Positions 27,469 through 36,704 of a stretch of DNA of 64,000 nt are shown here, piece after piece. The position numbers were made by a program, and so were the translations under genes. Below the pieces are notes generated by a model, which worked only from the letters and a program-made list of their open reading frames with translations, did not search any database and was not told where the DNA came from. Source of the DNA: Halopiger goleimassiliensis (lineage in GTDB: Archaea > Halobacteriota > Halobacteria > Halobacteriales > Natrialbaceae); contig NZ_HG315690.1 of assembly GCF_000455345.1 (NCBI RefSeq), forward strand, positions 62,001 through 126,000, given 5' to 3'. The number at the start of each line of letters is the position of its first letter. The stretch's first letter is position 1.

Positions 27469-28362
27469 ATGGTTTCGGAACTCTTCGACCCCGACCAGTG
27501 GGAACCGGTCACGGAACTACACGACGACTTTCGTGACATCACCTACCACCGCGCAGTCGATTCCGGGACGGTTCGAATCGCGTTCGACAGGCCGGAGGTC
27601 CGCAACGCGTTTCGGCCGGGAACGGTCGACGAACTGTACGACGCGCTCGAGCACGCCAAACGCCAGACGGACGTCGGCTGCGTGCTGCTGACGGGGAACG
27701 GACCGTCGCCCAAAGATGGGGGCTGGGCGTTCTGCTCGGGGGGCGATCAGACGATCCGGGGTGAAGACGGATATCAGTACGAGGGGAGCGAAGAACGTGC
27801 CTCCGAGCAGGGGCGACTTCACATTCTCGAGGTACAGCGGTTGATCCGCCACATTCCCAAGGTCGTCGTCTGCGTCGCTCCAGGATGGGCCGTCGGCGGC
27901 GGTCACTCGCTGCACGTCGTCTGCGACCTCACGCTCGCCAGCGAGGAACATGCGAAGTTCCTCCAGACCGATCCCGACGTCGCGAGCTACGACGCCGGCT
28001 TCGGCTCCGCGTACCTCGCCAAACAGATCGGCCAGAAGAAAGCCCGCGAGGTGTTCTTCCTCGGGAAGACCTACGACGCCGAGGAGGCCGCCGAGATGGG
28101 GATGGTCAACGAGGTCGTCCCTCACGAGGAGCTCGAGGAAACGGCCCTCGAGTGGGGCGAGCGGATCAACTCGAAGAGCCCGACGGCGATGCGGATGCTC
28201 AAGTACGCGTTCAACATGACCGACGACGGCATGATCGGCCAGCAGGTCTTCGCCGGCGAAGCGACGCGACTCGGATACATGACCGACGAGGCCAAGGAGG
28301 GCCGCGACGCCTTCGTCGAGGGCCGCGAACCGGATTTCGACGACTACCCGTGGCATTACTGA
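27469..28362 (+). CDS. menB: 1,4-Dihydroxy-2-naphthoyl-CoA synthase MenB
   Basis: 297 residues of the crotonase fold. MenB closes the second ring of o-succinylbenzoyl-CoA to DHNA-CoA. Oxyanion-hole and bicarbonate-type motifs are visible: WAFCSGGDQTIRG, VAPGWAVGGGHSLHVVCDLTLA, and SYDAGFGSAYLAKQIGQKKAREVFFLG, whose Asp/Gly pattern is specific to MenB rather than generic enoyl-CoA hydratases. The C-terminus (PTAMRMLKYAFNMTDDGMIGQQVFAGEATRLGYM, read as separate segments) is also MenB-like. It stands alone, between menF-menD and menA-menC-menE. Confidence 0.94.
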   Translation: MVSELFDPDQWEPVTELHDDFRDITYHRAVDSGTVRIAFDRPEVRNAFRPGTVDELYDALEHAKRQTDVGCVLLTGNGPSPKDGGWAFCSGGDQTIRGEDGYQYEGSEERASEQGRLHILEVQRLIRHIPKVVVCVAPGWAVGGGHSLHVVCDLTLASEEHAKFLQTDPDVASYDAGFGSAYLAKQIGQKKAREVFFLGKTYDAEEAAEMGMVNEVVPHEELEETALEWGERINSKSPTAMRMLKYAFNMTDDGMIGQQVFAGEATRLGYMTDEAKEGRDAFVEGREPDFDDYPWHY

Positions 28363-28583
28363 GCCGACGCAAATCGTGGGCTTCGGCGAACGGTTGCGAA
28401 CCGTCTCGTTGACGACCACGCGAACAGAAACCGGTCCCCTGGACGAACGCGTGACTGTCTGGGACGAGACCCCGACGACTTCAGTCGCGTGAGGCAGTCA
28501 GAGACGCGAACTCCGTCCTCCACTACCGCACATTCGACGCAGAAGCGCAACGTTTTGGGTGTGTCAGGTGTGATACTCGACTA

Positions 28584-29852
28584 GTGACGGCACCGAACAA
28601 TTCCACGCTCGGGCGTCGGGAGTACGTTCGAGCACTCGTTGCGGCCGGGGGGATGTCCGCCCTCGGGGCGTGTCTCGAGCTATCCGACGACGAGAGCCCG
28701 GACGTGCCGTCCGGGACCGACGACCCTGGGTCCCTGCCGGAGCGCCAGCACGCCTGGAACGAGTCCCTCGCGACCGACGAGGACGGGAACGTGCTGTTGC
28801 CGGAACACCACGTGTTGGTGCCGCTGTCGCTGACCACGTCGATCGACGACGACGCACGCGAGACGGTCGAAACGTCGCTGCGAACGCTCGAACGGGCCTA
28901 CGAGTGGAGCAACGCGGGACTGGTGTTTACGATCGGCTACACGCCGGCGTACTTCGAGCGGTTCGACGCGTCGCTCCCCGACGCGGTCGATTTGCCGGCA
29001 CCGGAGCCGCTGGCACCGGGGGAGGACCCGGCATTCGACGAGTACGACGCCCTCCTGCATCTGGCCAGCGACGACCCGGCAGTCGTCCTCGAAGCCGAAG
29101 AGGGGCTGTTCGGCGACCGGAAGAAAGTCAACGATCACGACGTCGAGACCGACCTCGCGGACGTCTTCGATCGGCTCGAGGACCGACGTCGAACCGGGTT
29201 CGTCGGCGAGGGGCTGCCCGCCGAACACGCGGACGTGGACGGCGTCCCCGAGTCGATCCCGGAGGAGGCACCCTTCTTCATGGGCTTTCGATCGGGCTTT
29301 TCGGCCTCCCAGGCCAGCGAGGACCGCGTGACGATCGAAGCGGGGCCGTTCGCGGGCGGGACGACCCAGCACGTCGAGTCGATGGACGTCAACCTCACCC
29401 AGTGGTTCGAACAGGAGAACCACTACCAGCGGGTGTCGAAACTGTTCAGCCCCGAACACGCCCGGGAGGAACTGGTCGGCCAGGTCGGGGAGAAACTGGG
29501 GACGTCGAACGGGCTGACCACCGAACGGATCGAGGCGACGGATGCCGACGCTCGCGATCCCGGCGTCGTCGGCCACGCACAGAAGACCGCTCGAGCACGG
29601 GAGGACGGCTCCCCGTTGCTGTTGCGCCGTGATTTCAACACGGTCGACGGCGACCGACCGGGCGTGCACTTCCTCTCGCTTCAGCGACGGATCGGCGAGT
29701 TCGTCCGCGTTCGCGACGAGATGACCGGTGCGGACCTCGAGGTCCCGGAGGCGAACAACGGGATCCTCCATTACGTCTTCGTCGAACGACGGGGGAACTA
29801 CCTCGTCCCACCGCGGTCGTTGCGGGCGCTGCCGCCGGCGATCCCGGGCTGA
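28584..29852 (+). CDS. Tat-exported DyP-peroxidase-like lipoprotein (DUF7405-like)
   Basis: 422 residues. GRREYVRALVAAGG is a twin-arginine signal and LGAC (C30) the lipobox, so the protein is probably anchored outside the membrane. The body matches the dye-decolorising peroxidase/EfeB fold: TGFVGEG (205-210) sits where DyP enzymes have G-x-x-D-G, QHVESMDVNL (H263) where they have the proximal haem His, and RRDFNTVDGDRPGVHFLSLQR plus the closing NYLVPPRSLRALPP match the C-terminal half. The catalytic Asp of GxxDG is replaced by Gly, so normal peroxidase chemistry is doubtful. The start is GTG 28584. It is 83 bases upstream of an iron-binding lipoprotein, recalling the EfeB-EfeO pairing. Confidence 0.75.
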   Translation: MTAPNNSTLGRREYVRALVAAGGMSALGACLELSDDESPDVPSGTDDPGSLPERQHAWNESLATDEDGNVLLPEHHVLVPLSLTTSIDDDARETVETSLRTLERAYEWSNAGLVFTIGYTPAYFERFDASLPDAVDLPAPEPLAPGEDPAFDEYDALLHLASDDPAVVLEAEEGLFGDRKKVNDHDVETDLADVFDRLEDRRRTGFVGEGLPAEHADVDGVPESIPEEAPFFMGFRSGFSASQASEDRVTIEAGPFAGGTTQHVESMDVNLTQWFEQENHYQRVSKLFSPEHAREELVGQVGEKLGTSNGLTTERIEATDADARDPGVVGHAQKTARAREDGSPLLLRRDFNTVDGDRPGVHFLSLQRRIGEFVRVRDEMTGADLEVPEANNGILHYVFVERRGNYLVPPRSLRALPPAIPG

Positions 29853-29935
29853 CAGCCCTCTACAGGTCGTTTCAGGACTTCGAATAGCCGATACCGAACC
29901 ACCAGACGACGGATGCAACAGACGGACCCCAACAC

Positions 29936-31258
29936 ATGCAGGAGAGAGACGCCATAGATCGACGCTCGTTCGTTCGCGCAACGGCCGCCACGTCGGCGAT
30001 GCTCGCGGTCGCGGGCTGTGCCGGTGACGACGGCCCCGAGGACGATAACGAAACCGACGCCGACGACGACGGATCGGCGGGCGATCCGAACGACGACGAT
30101 CCGTCGGTCCCGCAGTTCATCGAGGTCGAAGACCCGCCGGACGCGGTGTACGTCCCGACCCATCGGGAGTCGATGCGGATGCTCGAGCCGGTCGAATCGG
30201 GCGATATCGCCGTTGCACCGATGCTCTCGTATCCCCACCCGTTCTGGATCGTGGCAGGGGGCGACGAGGAGTCCGTCGAGCAGGAGCAGGTCGACGACGG
30301 GTCGGGCGTCCACCTCATGCTGACGATCTGGGACCGCGAGACCGGCGTCGTTCTGCCGGTGGACGAGGGATTGCAGGTCCGCGTCTACGACGAGGACGGC
30401 GACGAGGTCGCCGACTCCCCGCTGTCGCCCTGGACGATGATCTCTCAGGGGATGGGCTTTCACTTCGGGGACAACGTCTCGCTTCCCGACGACGGCACCT
30501 ACACGGTCGAACTCACGGTCCCACCGCTGTCGACCCGGACGACTGGCGACCTCGAGGGGCGACTCGAGGAGACCGAGACGGTGCGCTTCGAGTTCGTCTA
30601 CGACGACGAGTTCCGCGATGAGGTCGTCGGCGGCGTCGAGTACTTCGACGAGGAGTACTGGGGCCAGCGCGACGCCATCGAACCGATGCACCACGGCGAC
30701 CACGGCGGCGAAGACGAGAGTCACGAACACGACGACGATGACAGCGGTGACGGGGACCACAGCGAACACGACGGTGACGCCGACCAGGGACACGGACACG
30801 GGATCCCTTACTCGGAGTTGCCAGAGATCGACGCCTATCCGGGCACCCTCCTCGTCGATCCGGAGGCGAGCGAGGATCCCGAGGAGACCACGGACTTGCC
30901 GGAGAGCGGCGACGCCCGGTTGCTAGTGAGCCTCCTCGAGTCGGACCATCGCCTCGCGGACGACGGCAGCTACCTGCTGGTCTCGCCGCGGACGCCGTAC
31001 AACCGGGTACCGCTTCCCGACATGGCGCTGGCCGCGACGGTCGAACGCGACGGCGAGACCGTCGCGGAGACGCCGCTCGAGCAGACGATCGACGGAGAGT
31101 TCGGGCACCACTACGGAGCGCCCGTCTCCGACGTCCGACCGGGCGATTCGGTGACCATCGAGATCCAGTCGCCGCCGCAGGTCGCACGCCACCAGGGCTA
31201 CGAGACGGCGTTTCTCGAGATGCCGTCGGTCGAACTCGAGGTGCCAGCGGAGCACTGA
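29936..31258 (+). CDS. P19/Tp34-like iron-transport lipoprotein
   Basis: 440 residues. Signal: RRSFVRATAATSAM, with lipobox VAGC, giving a Tat lipoprotein. Asp/Glu-rich spacer (~28-60), then a beta-sandwich domain with AVAPMLSYPHPFWIV, VHLMLTIWDRETGVVLPVD and SQGMGFHFGDNVSLPDDGTYTV. This is the Fe2+ periplasmic family in which a Met and His ligate metal (MGFHFGDN). A His/Asp-rich insert (~258-295, MHHGDHGGEDESHEHDDDD...) may gather metal, and a second, related domain follows (LPDMALAATVERDG, GEFGHHYGAPVSDV). Likely a surface iron or copper binding protein working with the DyP-like neighbour. No EfeU/FTR1 permease is present here. Confidence 0.72.
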   Translation: MQERDAIDRRSFVRATAATSAMLAVAGCAGDDGPEDDNETDADDDGSAGDPNDDDPSVPQFIEVEDPPDAVYVPTHRESMRMLEPVESGDIAVAPMLSYPHPFWIVAGGDEESVEQEQVDDGSGVHLMLTIWDRETGVVLPVDEGLQVRVYDEDGDEVADSPLSPWTMISQGMGFHFGDNVSLPDDGTYTVELTVPPLSTRTTGDLEGRLEETETVRFEFVYDDEFRDEVVGGVEYFDEEYWGQRDAIEPMHHGDHGGEDESHEHDDDDSGDGDHSEHDGDADQGHGHGIPYSELPEIDAYPGTLLVDPEASEDPEETTDLPESGDARLLVSLLESDHRLADDGSYLLVSPRTPYNRVPLPDMALAATVERDGETVAETPLEQTIDGEFGHHYGAPVSDVRPGDSVTIEIQSPPQVARHQGYETAFLEMPSVELEVPAEH

Positions 31259-31537
31259 GCGACGAACGAGTCGTTCGGGTGGTCGCCGCGTCGTCCCTTG
31301 CCGTAGATACCTCGAGTCCGACGACGTAGCCGCCGAGGTGACCAGGCCGAACGCGAATCGATGGTCGCGCAGGCGACTCCGACGTGGGTAACGTTGGGAC
31401 CGACGACGCCGAGAAGACTCACGGAACGGATTACGGATCACGTGACGACAGGGACGAAACCGATCCAGCCGACGGCCCGGGGAAGCGCCGGCCGCAATGC
31501 CAACGTTGACACTCTCTCGAGTGGGACACTCGAGTAA

Positions 31538-32482
31538 ATGAGCACCGCCGAGTCAGAGACTTCGCGAACGAAAGCGTGGCTGATGGCCGCCCGGCCCCAG
31601 ACGTTGCCGGCGGCCGCGGCCCCGGTGATCGTGGGGACGGGGCTGGCGATCCACGACGGGACGTTCGCCCCGTTGCCGGCGCTGTTTGCCTTCGTGGGCG
31701 CGGCGTTGATCCAGGTCGGAACGAACTTTGCGAACGACTACTACGACGCGATCAAGGGTGCGGATACCGAGGAACGGGACGGATTTACCCGGGTCACACA
31801 GTCCGGACTCATTCCGCCCGAACGGGTCAAACAGGCCACGATCGCCACCTTCGGGCTGGCGATCCTCTCGGGGACCTATCTCGTCTACGAGGGCGGCCTC
31901 CCGATCCTGGTGATCGGACTCGTCAGCGTCCTCTGTGGGTGGGCCTACACCGGTGGCCCCTATCCGCTCGGCTACCACGGTCTCGGCGATCTGTTCGTCT
32001 TCGTCTTCTTCGGGGTCGTCGCCGTCGTCGGGACCTTCTACGTCCAGGCTGCGGCGGTCGTCGCCGAACCGTTCACGACGACGATTCCGGAGTACACGGT
32101 CACGCGGGAGGCCTTGCTCGCGAGTCTCCCGGTCGCCGGCATCTCGACGGCGATCCTCGTCGTCAACAACGTCCGCGACCTCGAGACCGACGCCGAAGCC
32201 GGGAAGCGAACCCTCGCGGTTCGGTTCGGCTACGGGTTCAGTCGCCTCGAATACGTCGCGCTGCTCGGCCTCGCGTACGTGGTTCCGGCGTGGCTCTGGG
32301 TCCGCGAGGGGTTCGGCCCCGGCGTCCTGGCCCCGCTGATCACGATTCCGTACGCGGCCGTCCTCGCCCGGACCGTCTGGACGCGGACCGACGGCGACGC
32401 GCTGAACCCCGCGCTCGAGGGAACGGGGAAACTGCTCGCGCTGTACGCGGTCCTGTTCGCGGCCGGTATGGTGGTGGTATGA
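31538..32482 (+). CDS. menA: 1,4-Dihydroxy-2-naphthoate polyprenyltransferase MenA
   Basis: 314 residues, UbiA superfamily with about eight or nine membrane helices. Prenylates DHNA to demethylmenaquinone. The first Asp-rich motif is FANDYYDAIKGADT (~residues 65-78) and the second is VNNVRDLETDAEAGKRTLAV (~205-224), both binding the Mg-diphosphate of the prenyl donor. The N-terminus WLMAARPQTLPAAAAPVIVG is typical of MenA. First gene of the menA-menC-menE operon; its stop overlaps the menC ATG by four bases. Confidence 0.95.
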   Translation: MSTAESETSRTKAWLMAARPQTLPAAAAPVIVGTGLAIHDGTFAPLPALFAFVGAALIQVGTNFANDYYDAIKGADTEERDGFTRVTQSGLIPPERVKQATIATFGLAILSGTYLVYEGGLPILVIGLVSVLCGWAYTGGPYPLGYHGLGDLFVFVFFGVVAVVGTFYVQAAAVVAEPFTTTIPEYTVTREALLASLPVAGISTAILVVNNVRDLETDAEAGKRTLAVRFGYGFSRLEYVALLGLAYVVPAWLWVREGFGPGVLAPLITIPYAAVLARTVWTRTDGDALNPALEGTGKLLALYAVLFAAGMVVV

Positions 32483-33558
32483 ACCTGGCGACGACCGACG
32501 ACCTCCGGCTCGAGTACCGGCCGTTCTCGCTGTCGCTCGCGGAGTCGCTCGAGACGGCCCACGGGACGATCGACAGCCGCGACGGCTTTCTGGTTCGCAT
32601 CGTCGACGCCGGCGGCGACGCGGCGGACGAGGCGGTCGGCTACGGCGAGGCGACGCCGCTGCCCGGGTGGACCGAATCGCGAGCCGACTGCGAGGACGCC
32701 CTCGAGCGCGCCCGCTCGGCGCTGGAAAACGGCGGTCCGGAGGCGGCCCTCGACGCGGTGGATCGCCAGGTCGCGGCGCGACACGGCGTGACGCTCGCGC
32801 TCGCGGACCTGCAGGCCAGGCGGAAGGCCACGCCGCTGTATCGCTACCTCGGACAGGGGCCGATGATCGCGCGCATCCCGGTCAACGCGACCATCGGGGA
32901 CGTCTCGGCCGACGACGCGGCTGAACGTGCTCGTGAGGCTGCCGATCGAGGGGTCCCCTGCTGCAAAGTGAAAGTCGGCGCGCGATCGATCGAGGAGGAC
33001 GTCGAACGCGTCCGCCGCGTTCGCGACGCGATCGGACCGGACGTCGAACTGCGGGCCGACGCCAACGAGGCCTGGACCTACGACGAGGCCGCGCGGGCCG
33101 TCGACGCGTTCGCCGACCTCGACGTCGCGGTACTCGAGCAGCCCCTTCCCGCGGGTGCGCTCGAGGGCCACGCTGCGCTCCGCGGAGACGGCGTCGACAT
33201 CGCGCTCGACGAAGGGGTGCTCGAACACGGCGTCGACGCGATCTGTTCCGCGGACGCCGCGGACGCCGTCGTCCTGAAACCGATGGCCCTGGGCGGCATC
33301 GACGTCGCGCGTCGCATCGCGGCCTGGGTGTACGAACTCGAGGTGACGCCGCTGGTGACGACGACAATCGACGCCGTCGTCGCGCGAACGGGGGCCGTCC
33401 ACCTCGCGGCGGCGATTCCCGACCTCCCGCCGGCGGGCGTCGCCACGGCCGATCGGCTGGCCGAGGACCTCGGCAGCGATCCGGTGCTGTTCGAACGCGG
33501 CTCGGCGGTCGTTCCGCAGGCGAAGGGCCTCGGCGTCGAGGGGGTGTGGGAGTCGTGA
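32479..33558 (+). CDS. menC: o-Succinylbenzoate synthase MenC
   Basis: 359 residues, enolase superfamily, muconate-lactonizing subgroup. Dehydrates SHCHC to o-succinylbenzoate. The catalytic lysine pair is in CCKVKVGARS (K-x-K) and VVLKPMALGG; the three Mg ligands are the Asp in ELRADANEAW, the Glu in VAVLEQPLP and the Asp in IALDEGV. ATG 32479 overlaps the menA stop by four bases (ATGA), so the two are translationally coupled. The last codons overlap menE. Confidence 0.93.
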   Translation: MNLATTDDLRLEYRPFSLSLAESLETAHGTIDSRDGFLVRIVDAGGDAADEAVGYGEATPLPGWTESRADCEDALERARSALENGGPEAALDAVDRQVAARHGVTLALADLQARRKATPLYRYLGQGPMIARIPVNATIGDVSADDAAERAREAADRGVPCCKVKVGARSIEEDVERVRRVRDAIGPDVELRADANEAWTYDEAARAVDAFADLDVAVLEQPLPAGALEGHAALRGDGVDIALDEGVLEHGVDAICSADAADAVVLKPMALGGIDVARRIAAWVYELEVTPLVTTTIDAVVARTGAVHLAAAIPDLPPAGVATADRLAEDLGSDPVLFERGSAVVPQAKGLGVEGVWES

Positions 33559-35105
33559 CGCCCCTCGAGTGGCCCGCGCGGGACCTCCTTTCCCACCGCG
33601 TCGACGCGACGCCCCAGCGGACGGCGCTGATCGACGCCGACGAGGGGACGCAGTGGACGTACCGGGAGTTCGACCGCCGGGTCGAGGCCGCCGTCGCAGC
33701 GCTCGAGCGCGAGGGAATCGGTCGCGGCGACCGCGTCGGGACGCTGCTCGATACGCGGCCCGCGTTCGCCGTCCTCGTCTTCGCCGCGATGCGACGGGGC
33801 GCGACGCTCGTCCCGTTCCACGCGCGCGAAACGGTCCCGGAACTCGTCTCGAAGGCGTCCCGGACGGATCTCGCGGCCCTCGTCTGCGGGCGGGAGACGG
33901 AATCGACCGCGCTCGAGGTGGCCAGGGGGCTCGATGAGGCTCCGACGCTCCGTTCGGTCGACGAACCGACGGACGGGGCGGTGTCGCCGGTACCGACGTC
34001 CCCAGAGACTGGTGAGAACACGGCTTCGGAGCCCGCCTCGCTCGCTCGCGAGGACACCGCCGTGATCATGTTCACTTCCGGGACGACGGGCCGGCCGAAG
34101 GGCGTCCGACTGACGGTCGGCAACCTGGTCGCGAGCGCGACTGCCTCGGCGTTGCGACTGGGCGTCGATCCGGACGACCGGTGGCTCTGCTGTCTCCCGA
34201 TGTTCCACATGGGCGGGCTCGCGCCGGTCCTCCGGTCGACGCTGTACGGGACGACCGTCGTGATCCAGCGCGCGTTCGATCCCGCCGAGACGGCCCGTGT
34301 GATCGAGCGCGAGGCCGTCACGGGCGTCTCGCTGGTTCCGACGATGTGCAAGCGGCTGCTCGAGGTCGGCTGGGAGCCCACCGACGCGTTGCGATTCGTC
34401 CTCCTCGGCGGCGCTCCCGCGTCGGAATCGTTGCTCGAGCGCTGTCGCGAGCGAAACGTCCCGGTGTATCCGACCTACGGAATGACCGAGACGGCCTCGC
34501 AGATCGCGACGGCGACCCCCGAAGAGACGGCCACTCACGAAGGGACGGTCGGCCAGCCGCTCGTGAACACCGACGTAACGATCGTCGACGAGGAAGGGCA
34601 ACCGGTCGAGACGGGCGTACCCGGCGAGATCGTCGTCTCCGGGCCGACCGTGACGCCGGGGTACCTCGAGGCCGAACACACCGAGTCGGCCGTCTCCGAT
34701 CGGGGACTCCGGACGGGAGATATCGGCCGTCGGGACGAGGACGGCCGACTCTGGATCCTCAACCGGCGCAGCGACCGGATCGTCACCGGCGGCGAGAACG
34801 TCGATCCCGGCGAGGTGATCGAGGTCCTGCGATCGCATCCGAACGTCGCGGACGCGTCGGTCGTCGGACTCGCCGATCCCGAGTGGGGCGAACGCGTCGC
34901 CGCGCTCGTGGTTCCCGCCGAGGACGGTGCTCTCGAGCCCGAATCGATCCTGGCCCACTGCGAGGATCGACTCGCCGGCTTCAAACGCCCGAAGACGGTC
35001 GCCGTCGCGGACGCACTCCCACGGACGGCCTCGGGGACCGTCGATCGCGAGGCGGTCCGCGATCGGTTGCGCGAGGACGGCGTGGACGTCGCGAGCCGCA
35101 GTTGA
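33555..35105 (+). CDS. menE: o-Succinylbenzoate-CoA ligase MenE
   Basis: 516 residues, acyl-adenylate (ANL) superfamily. Activates o-succinylbenzoate with ATP and CoA. The P-loop is MFTSGTTGRPKGVRLT (~173-188), A5 is YPTYGMTETASQ, A7 LRTGDIGRRDEDG, and A8 RSDRIVTGGENVDPGEV; the A10 lysine is in GFKRPKTVAV...PRTASGTVDR. Start chosen as GTG 33555, whose GTGA overlaps the menC TGA; the GTG at 33546 would add three residues. The catalytic lysine expected near PRTASGK is replaced by Thr (SGT) in this reading, so a check is worthwhile, although the genome context is unambiguous. Confidence 0.9.
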   Translation: MTPLEWPARDLLSHRVDATPQRTALIDADEGTQWTYREFDRRVEAAVAALEREGIGRGDRVGTLLDTRPAFAVLVFAAMRRGATLVPFHARETVPELVSKASRTDLAALVCGRETESTALEVARGLDEAPTLRSVDEPTDGAVSPVPTSPETGENTASEPASLAREDTAVIMFTSGTTGRPKGVRLTVGNLVASATASALRLGVDPDDRWLCCLPMFHMGGLAPVLRSTLYGTTVVIQRAFDPAETARVIEREAVTGVSLVPTMCKRLLEVGWEPTDALRFVLLGGAPASESLLERCRERNVPVYPTYGMTETASQIATATPEETATHEGTVGQPLVNTDVTIVDEEGQPVETGVPGEIVVSGPTVTPGYLEAEHTESAVSDRGLRTGDIGRRDEDGRLWILNRRSDRIVTGGENVDPGEVIEVLRSHPNVADASVVGLADPEWGERVAALVVPAEDGALEPESILAHCEDRLAGFKRPKTVAVADALPRTASGTVDREAVRDRLREDGVDVASRS

Positions 35106-35443
35106 GGCCCTCACCTCGAGCGTCCCCACTCGAGTGTGTCATAGAATCGTTCGCGTGGATTTTGAACCGATCAATTCCCTCTTACATGCGGTGGCGCGCG
35201 CTGTCGACTGGCCGAACAACTGTGAGGCCAGTCAACGAAGCCGTGCGAGGGATGAGCGACCAGCGGGAGCGAATCGGCTGGGGAGGGCGTGGCTACTCCC
35301 CGTGTCCACGATAGCAGGACACTTCGTTTCACACCGATCGACTGCTAGCACCCCGTATAATAAGCAACTCTACTAACCGCTGTGGACGATTCTACGACAC
35401 GCTGTCCCCACTCGGCTGTATCCCGGACCCGTAGAGACCACCG
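35106..35443. other. Gene-free stretch containing a possible dispersed repeat fragment
   Basis: 338 bases between menE and the amphi-Trp-like gene. From about 35230 to 35320 the plus strand reads VRGMSDQRERIGWGGRGYSPCP in one frame. Very similar short sequences recur in haloarchaeal intergenic regions as I remember them, so this may be a dispersed palindromic or repeat remnant rather than a gene. No ribosome site or start is attached. The rest shows nothing. Confidence 0.35.
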
Positions 35444-35686
35444 ATGCCGGTAGAAGTACTGTTTAAAACCGAGGAACGGACGACGAGATCAGAAAGAGCC
35501 GAGACGTTGCGTGACGCCGCGGATCGGATCGAATCCCGAGAGGTCACCCTGGGAAGCGCCAGTGAGGAACGCACCGAGATCGTCCCGGAACGTCCACGAT
35601 TCGAGGTCGAACTCGAACGACTCACGGATTCGGAAACCGGGGATCGACGGTACGAACTCGAATACGAAATTCGGCGGGTGGAGTAG
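35444..35686 (+). CDS. Small amphi-Trp-like protein
   Basis: 80 residues: MPVEVLFKTEERTTRSERAE, then helix LRDAADRIESREVTLG, then strands RPRFEVELERLTDSETGDRRYELEYEI. This fits the 'amphi-Trp' small domain of archaea and bacteria: an EVLF-type start, an alpha helix, and two or three strands with a charged turn. Function unknown. Monocistronic; start ATG 35444. Confidence 0.65.
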   Translation: MPVEVLFKTEERTTRSERAETLRDAADRIESREVTLGSASEERTEIVPERPRFEVELERLTDSETGDRRYELEYEIRRVE

Positions 35687-35864
35687 CGCTCGAGCGACTC
35701 GTTCCGCACGTCGGAGCGCCCCGGCGCGGAGGGATGAGACCGGTTCCTGTCCCGGCGTCCCGACGGACCCGGGACCTGGGCAATGGGCGTGACGGAACTG
35801 GCGGACGGGAAACCGTACGCCGATCCGGACCGAAGTTAAGACGCTGGCGCTCCTACCTGCGTGC

Positions 35865-36632
35865 GTGTGTACCCTGACGCTCGCCTGGCAAGCCTTCGAG
35901 GAAGCGCCGGTCGCCGTGGCCGCGAACCGTGACGAGGCGCTCGAGCGCGAGTCGCTGCCGCCGTCGGTCTACAGCGAGGAGCCGCTGGTCGTCGCCCCGC
36001 AGGACGCCGAAGCCGGCGGGACGTGGATCGGTTGCAACGAGTTCGGCGTGGTCGCCGGCATCACGAACAAGTGGACCGACAGGGACCTCGCGGGCGAGCG
36101 CTCGCGCGGACGCCTCGTCGCCGACGTACTCGAGGCCCGATCGGCGGCCGAAGCGGCGACACTCGTCGAACGCGAGACGACCACCACCGAGTACGAGGGG
36201 TTCTACCTGACCGTCGCCGACTCGCGGGACGCCTACTGCTACGCGTGGGACGGCGACCTCGAGCGGATCGATTTCGATCCCGGGGTCCACGTGATCGTCA
36301 ACGCCGCCGTCGACGATCACCGCGACGTGCCGTCGCATCGACGCGACGCGGCCCGAACCCAGGCCGAGAACGCTGGCCGGGTCCGGGAGGACCTCGCAGT
36401 CGGGGACGAGGAGTCCGTCGACGAGTGGCTCGAGCGGGCCGGCGACGTGCTCGGCGATCACGAGTACGGCGTCTGCATCCACGGCGACGGGTTCGGCACG
36501 CGGTCGTCGTCGCTGCTCGCCCTCGGCGAGACGGCGACCTACCGGTACGCGGACGGCCCACCCTGTCGGACGACCTACGAGCCGGTCGCACTACCCGATC
36601 GGCTCGCGGCTGACTGCGAAAGCCACATTTAA
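35865..36632 (+). CDS. NRDE/TANGO2-family protein
   Basis: 255 residues. The N-terminus reads MCTLTLAWQ with AANRDEALERES, the N-R-D-E tetrapeptide that names the family, and Cys2 would become the N-terminal nucleophile after methionine removal (Ntn-hydrolase-like fold). AGGTWIGCNEFGVVAGITNKW and SRGRLVADVLE follow; the C-terminus ends SSLLALGETATYRYADGPPC, matching family layout. The start is GTG at 35865, fixed by the conserved Met-Cys. Proteins of this family are linked to haem or lipid handling in eukaryotes (TANGO2); the archaeal role is unknown. Confidence 0.88.
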   Translation: MCTLTLAWQAFEEAPVAVAANRDEALERESLPPSVYSEEPLVVAPQDAEAGGTWIGCNEFGVVAGITNKWTDRDLAGERSRGRLVADVLEARSAAEAATLVERETTTTEYEGFYLTVADSRDAYCYAWDGDLERIDFDPGVHVIVNAAVDDHRDVPSHRRDAARTQAENAGRVREDLAVGDEESVDEWLERAGDVLGDHEYGVCIHGDGFGTRSSSLLALGETATYRYADGPPCRTTYEPVALPDRLAADCESHI

Positions 36633-36704
36633 GCGGCTCCCCCTCACTCGTGTACGTATGGACGGATTCCCGCCTGTCGTCTCGCGTCCGGAGAGGTGGT
36701 CACC

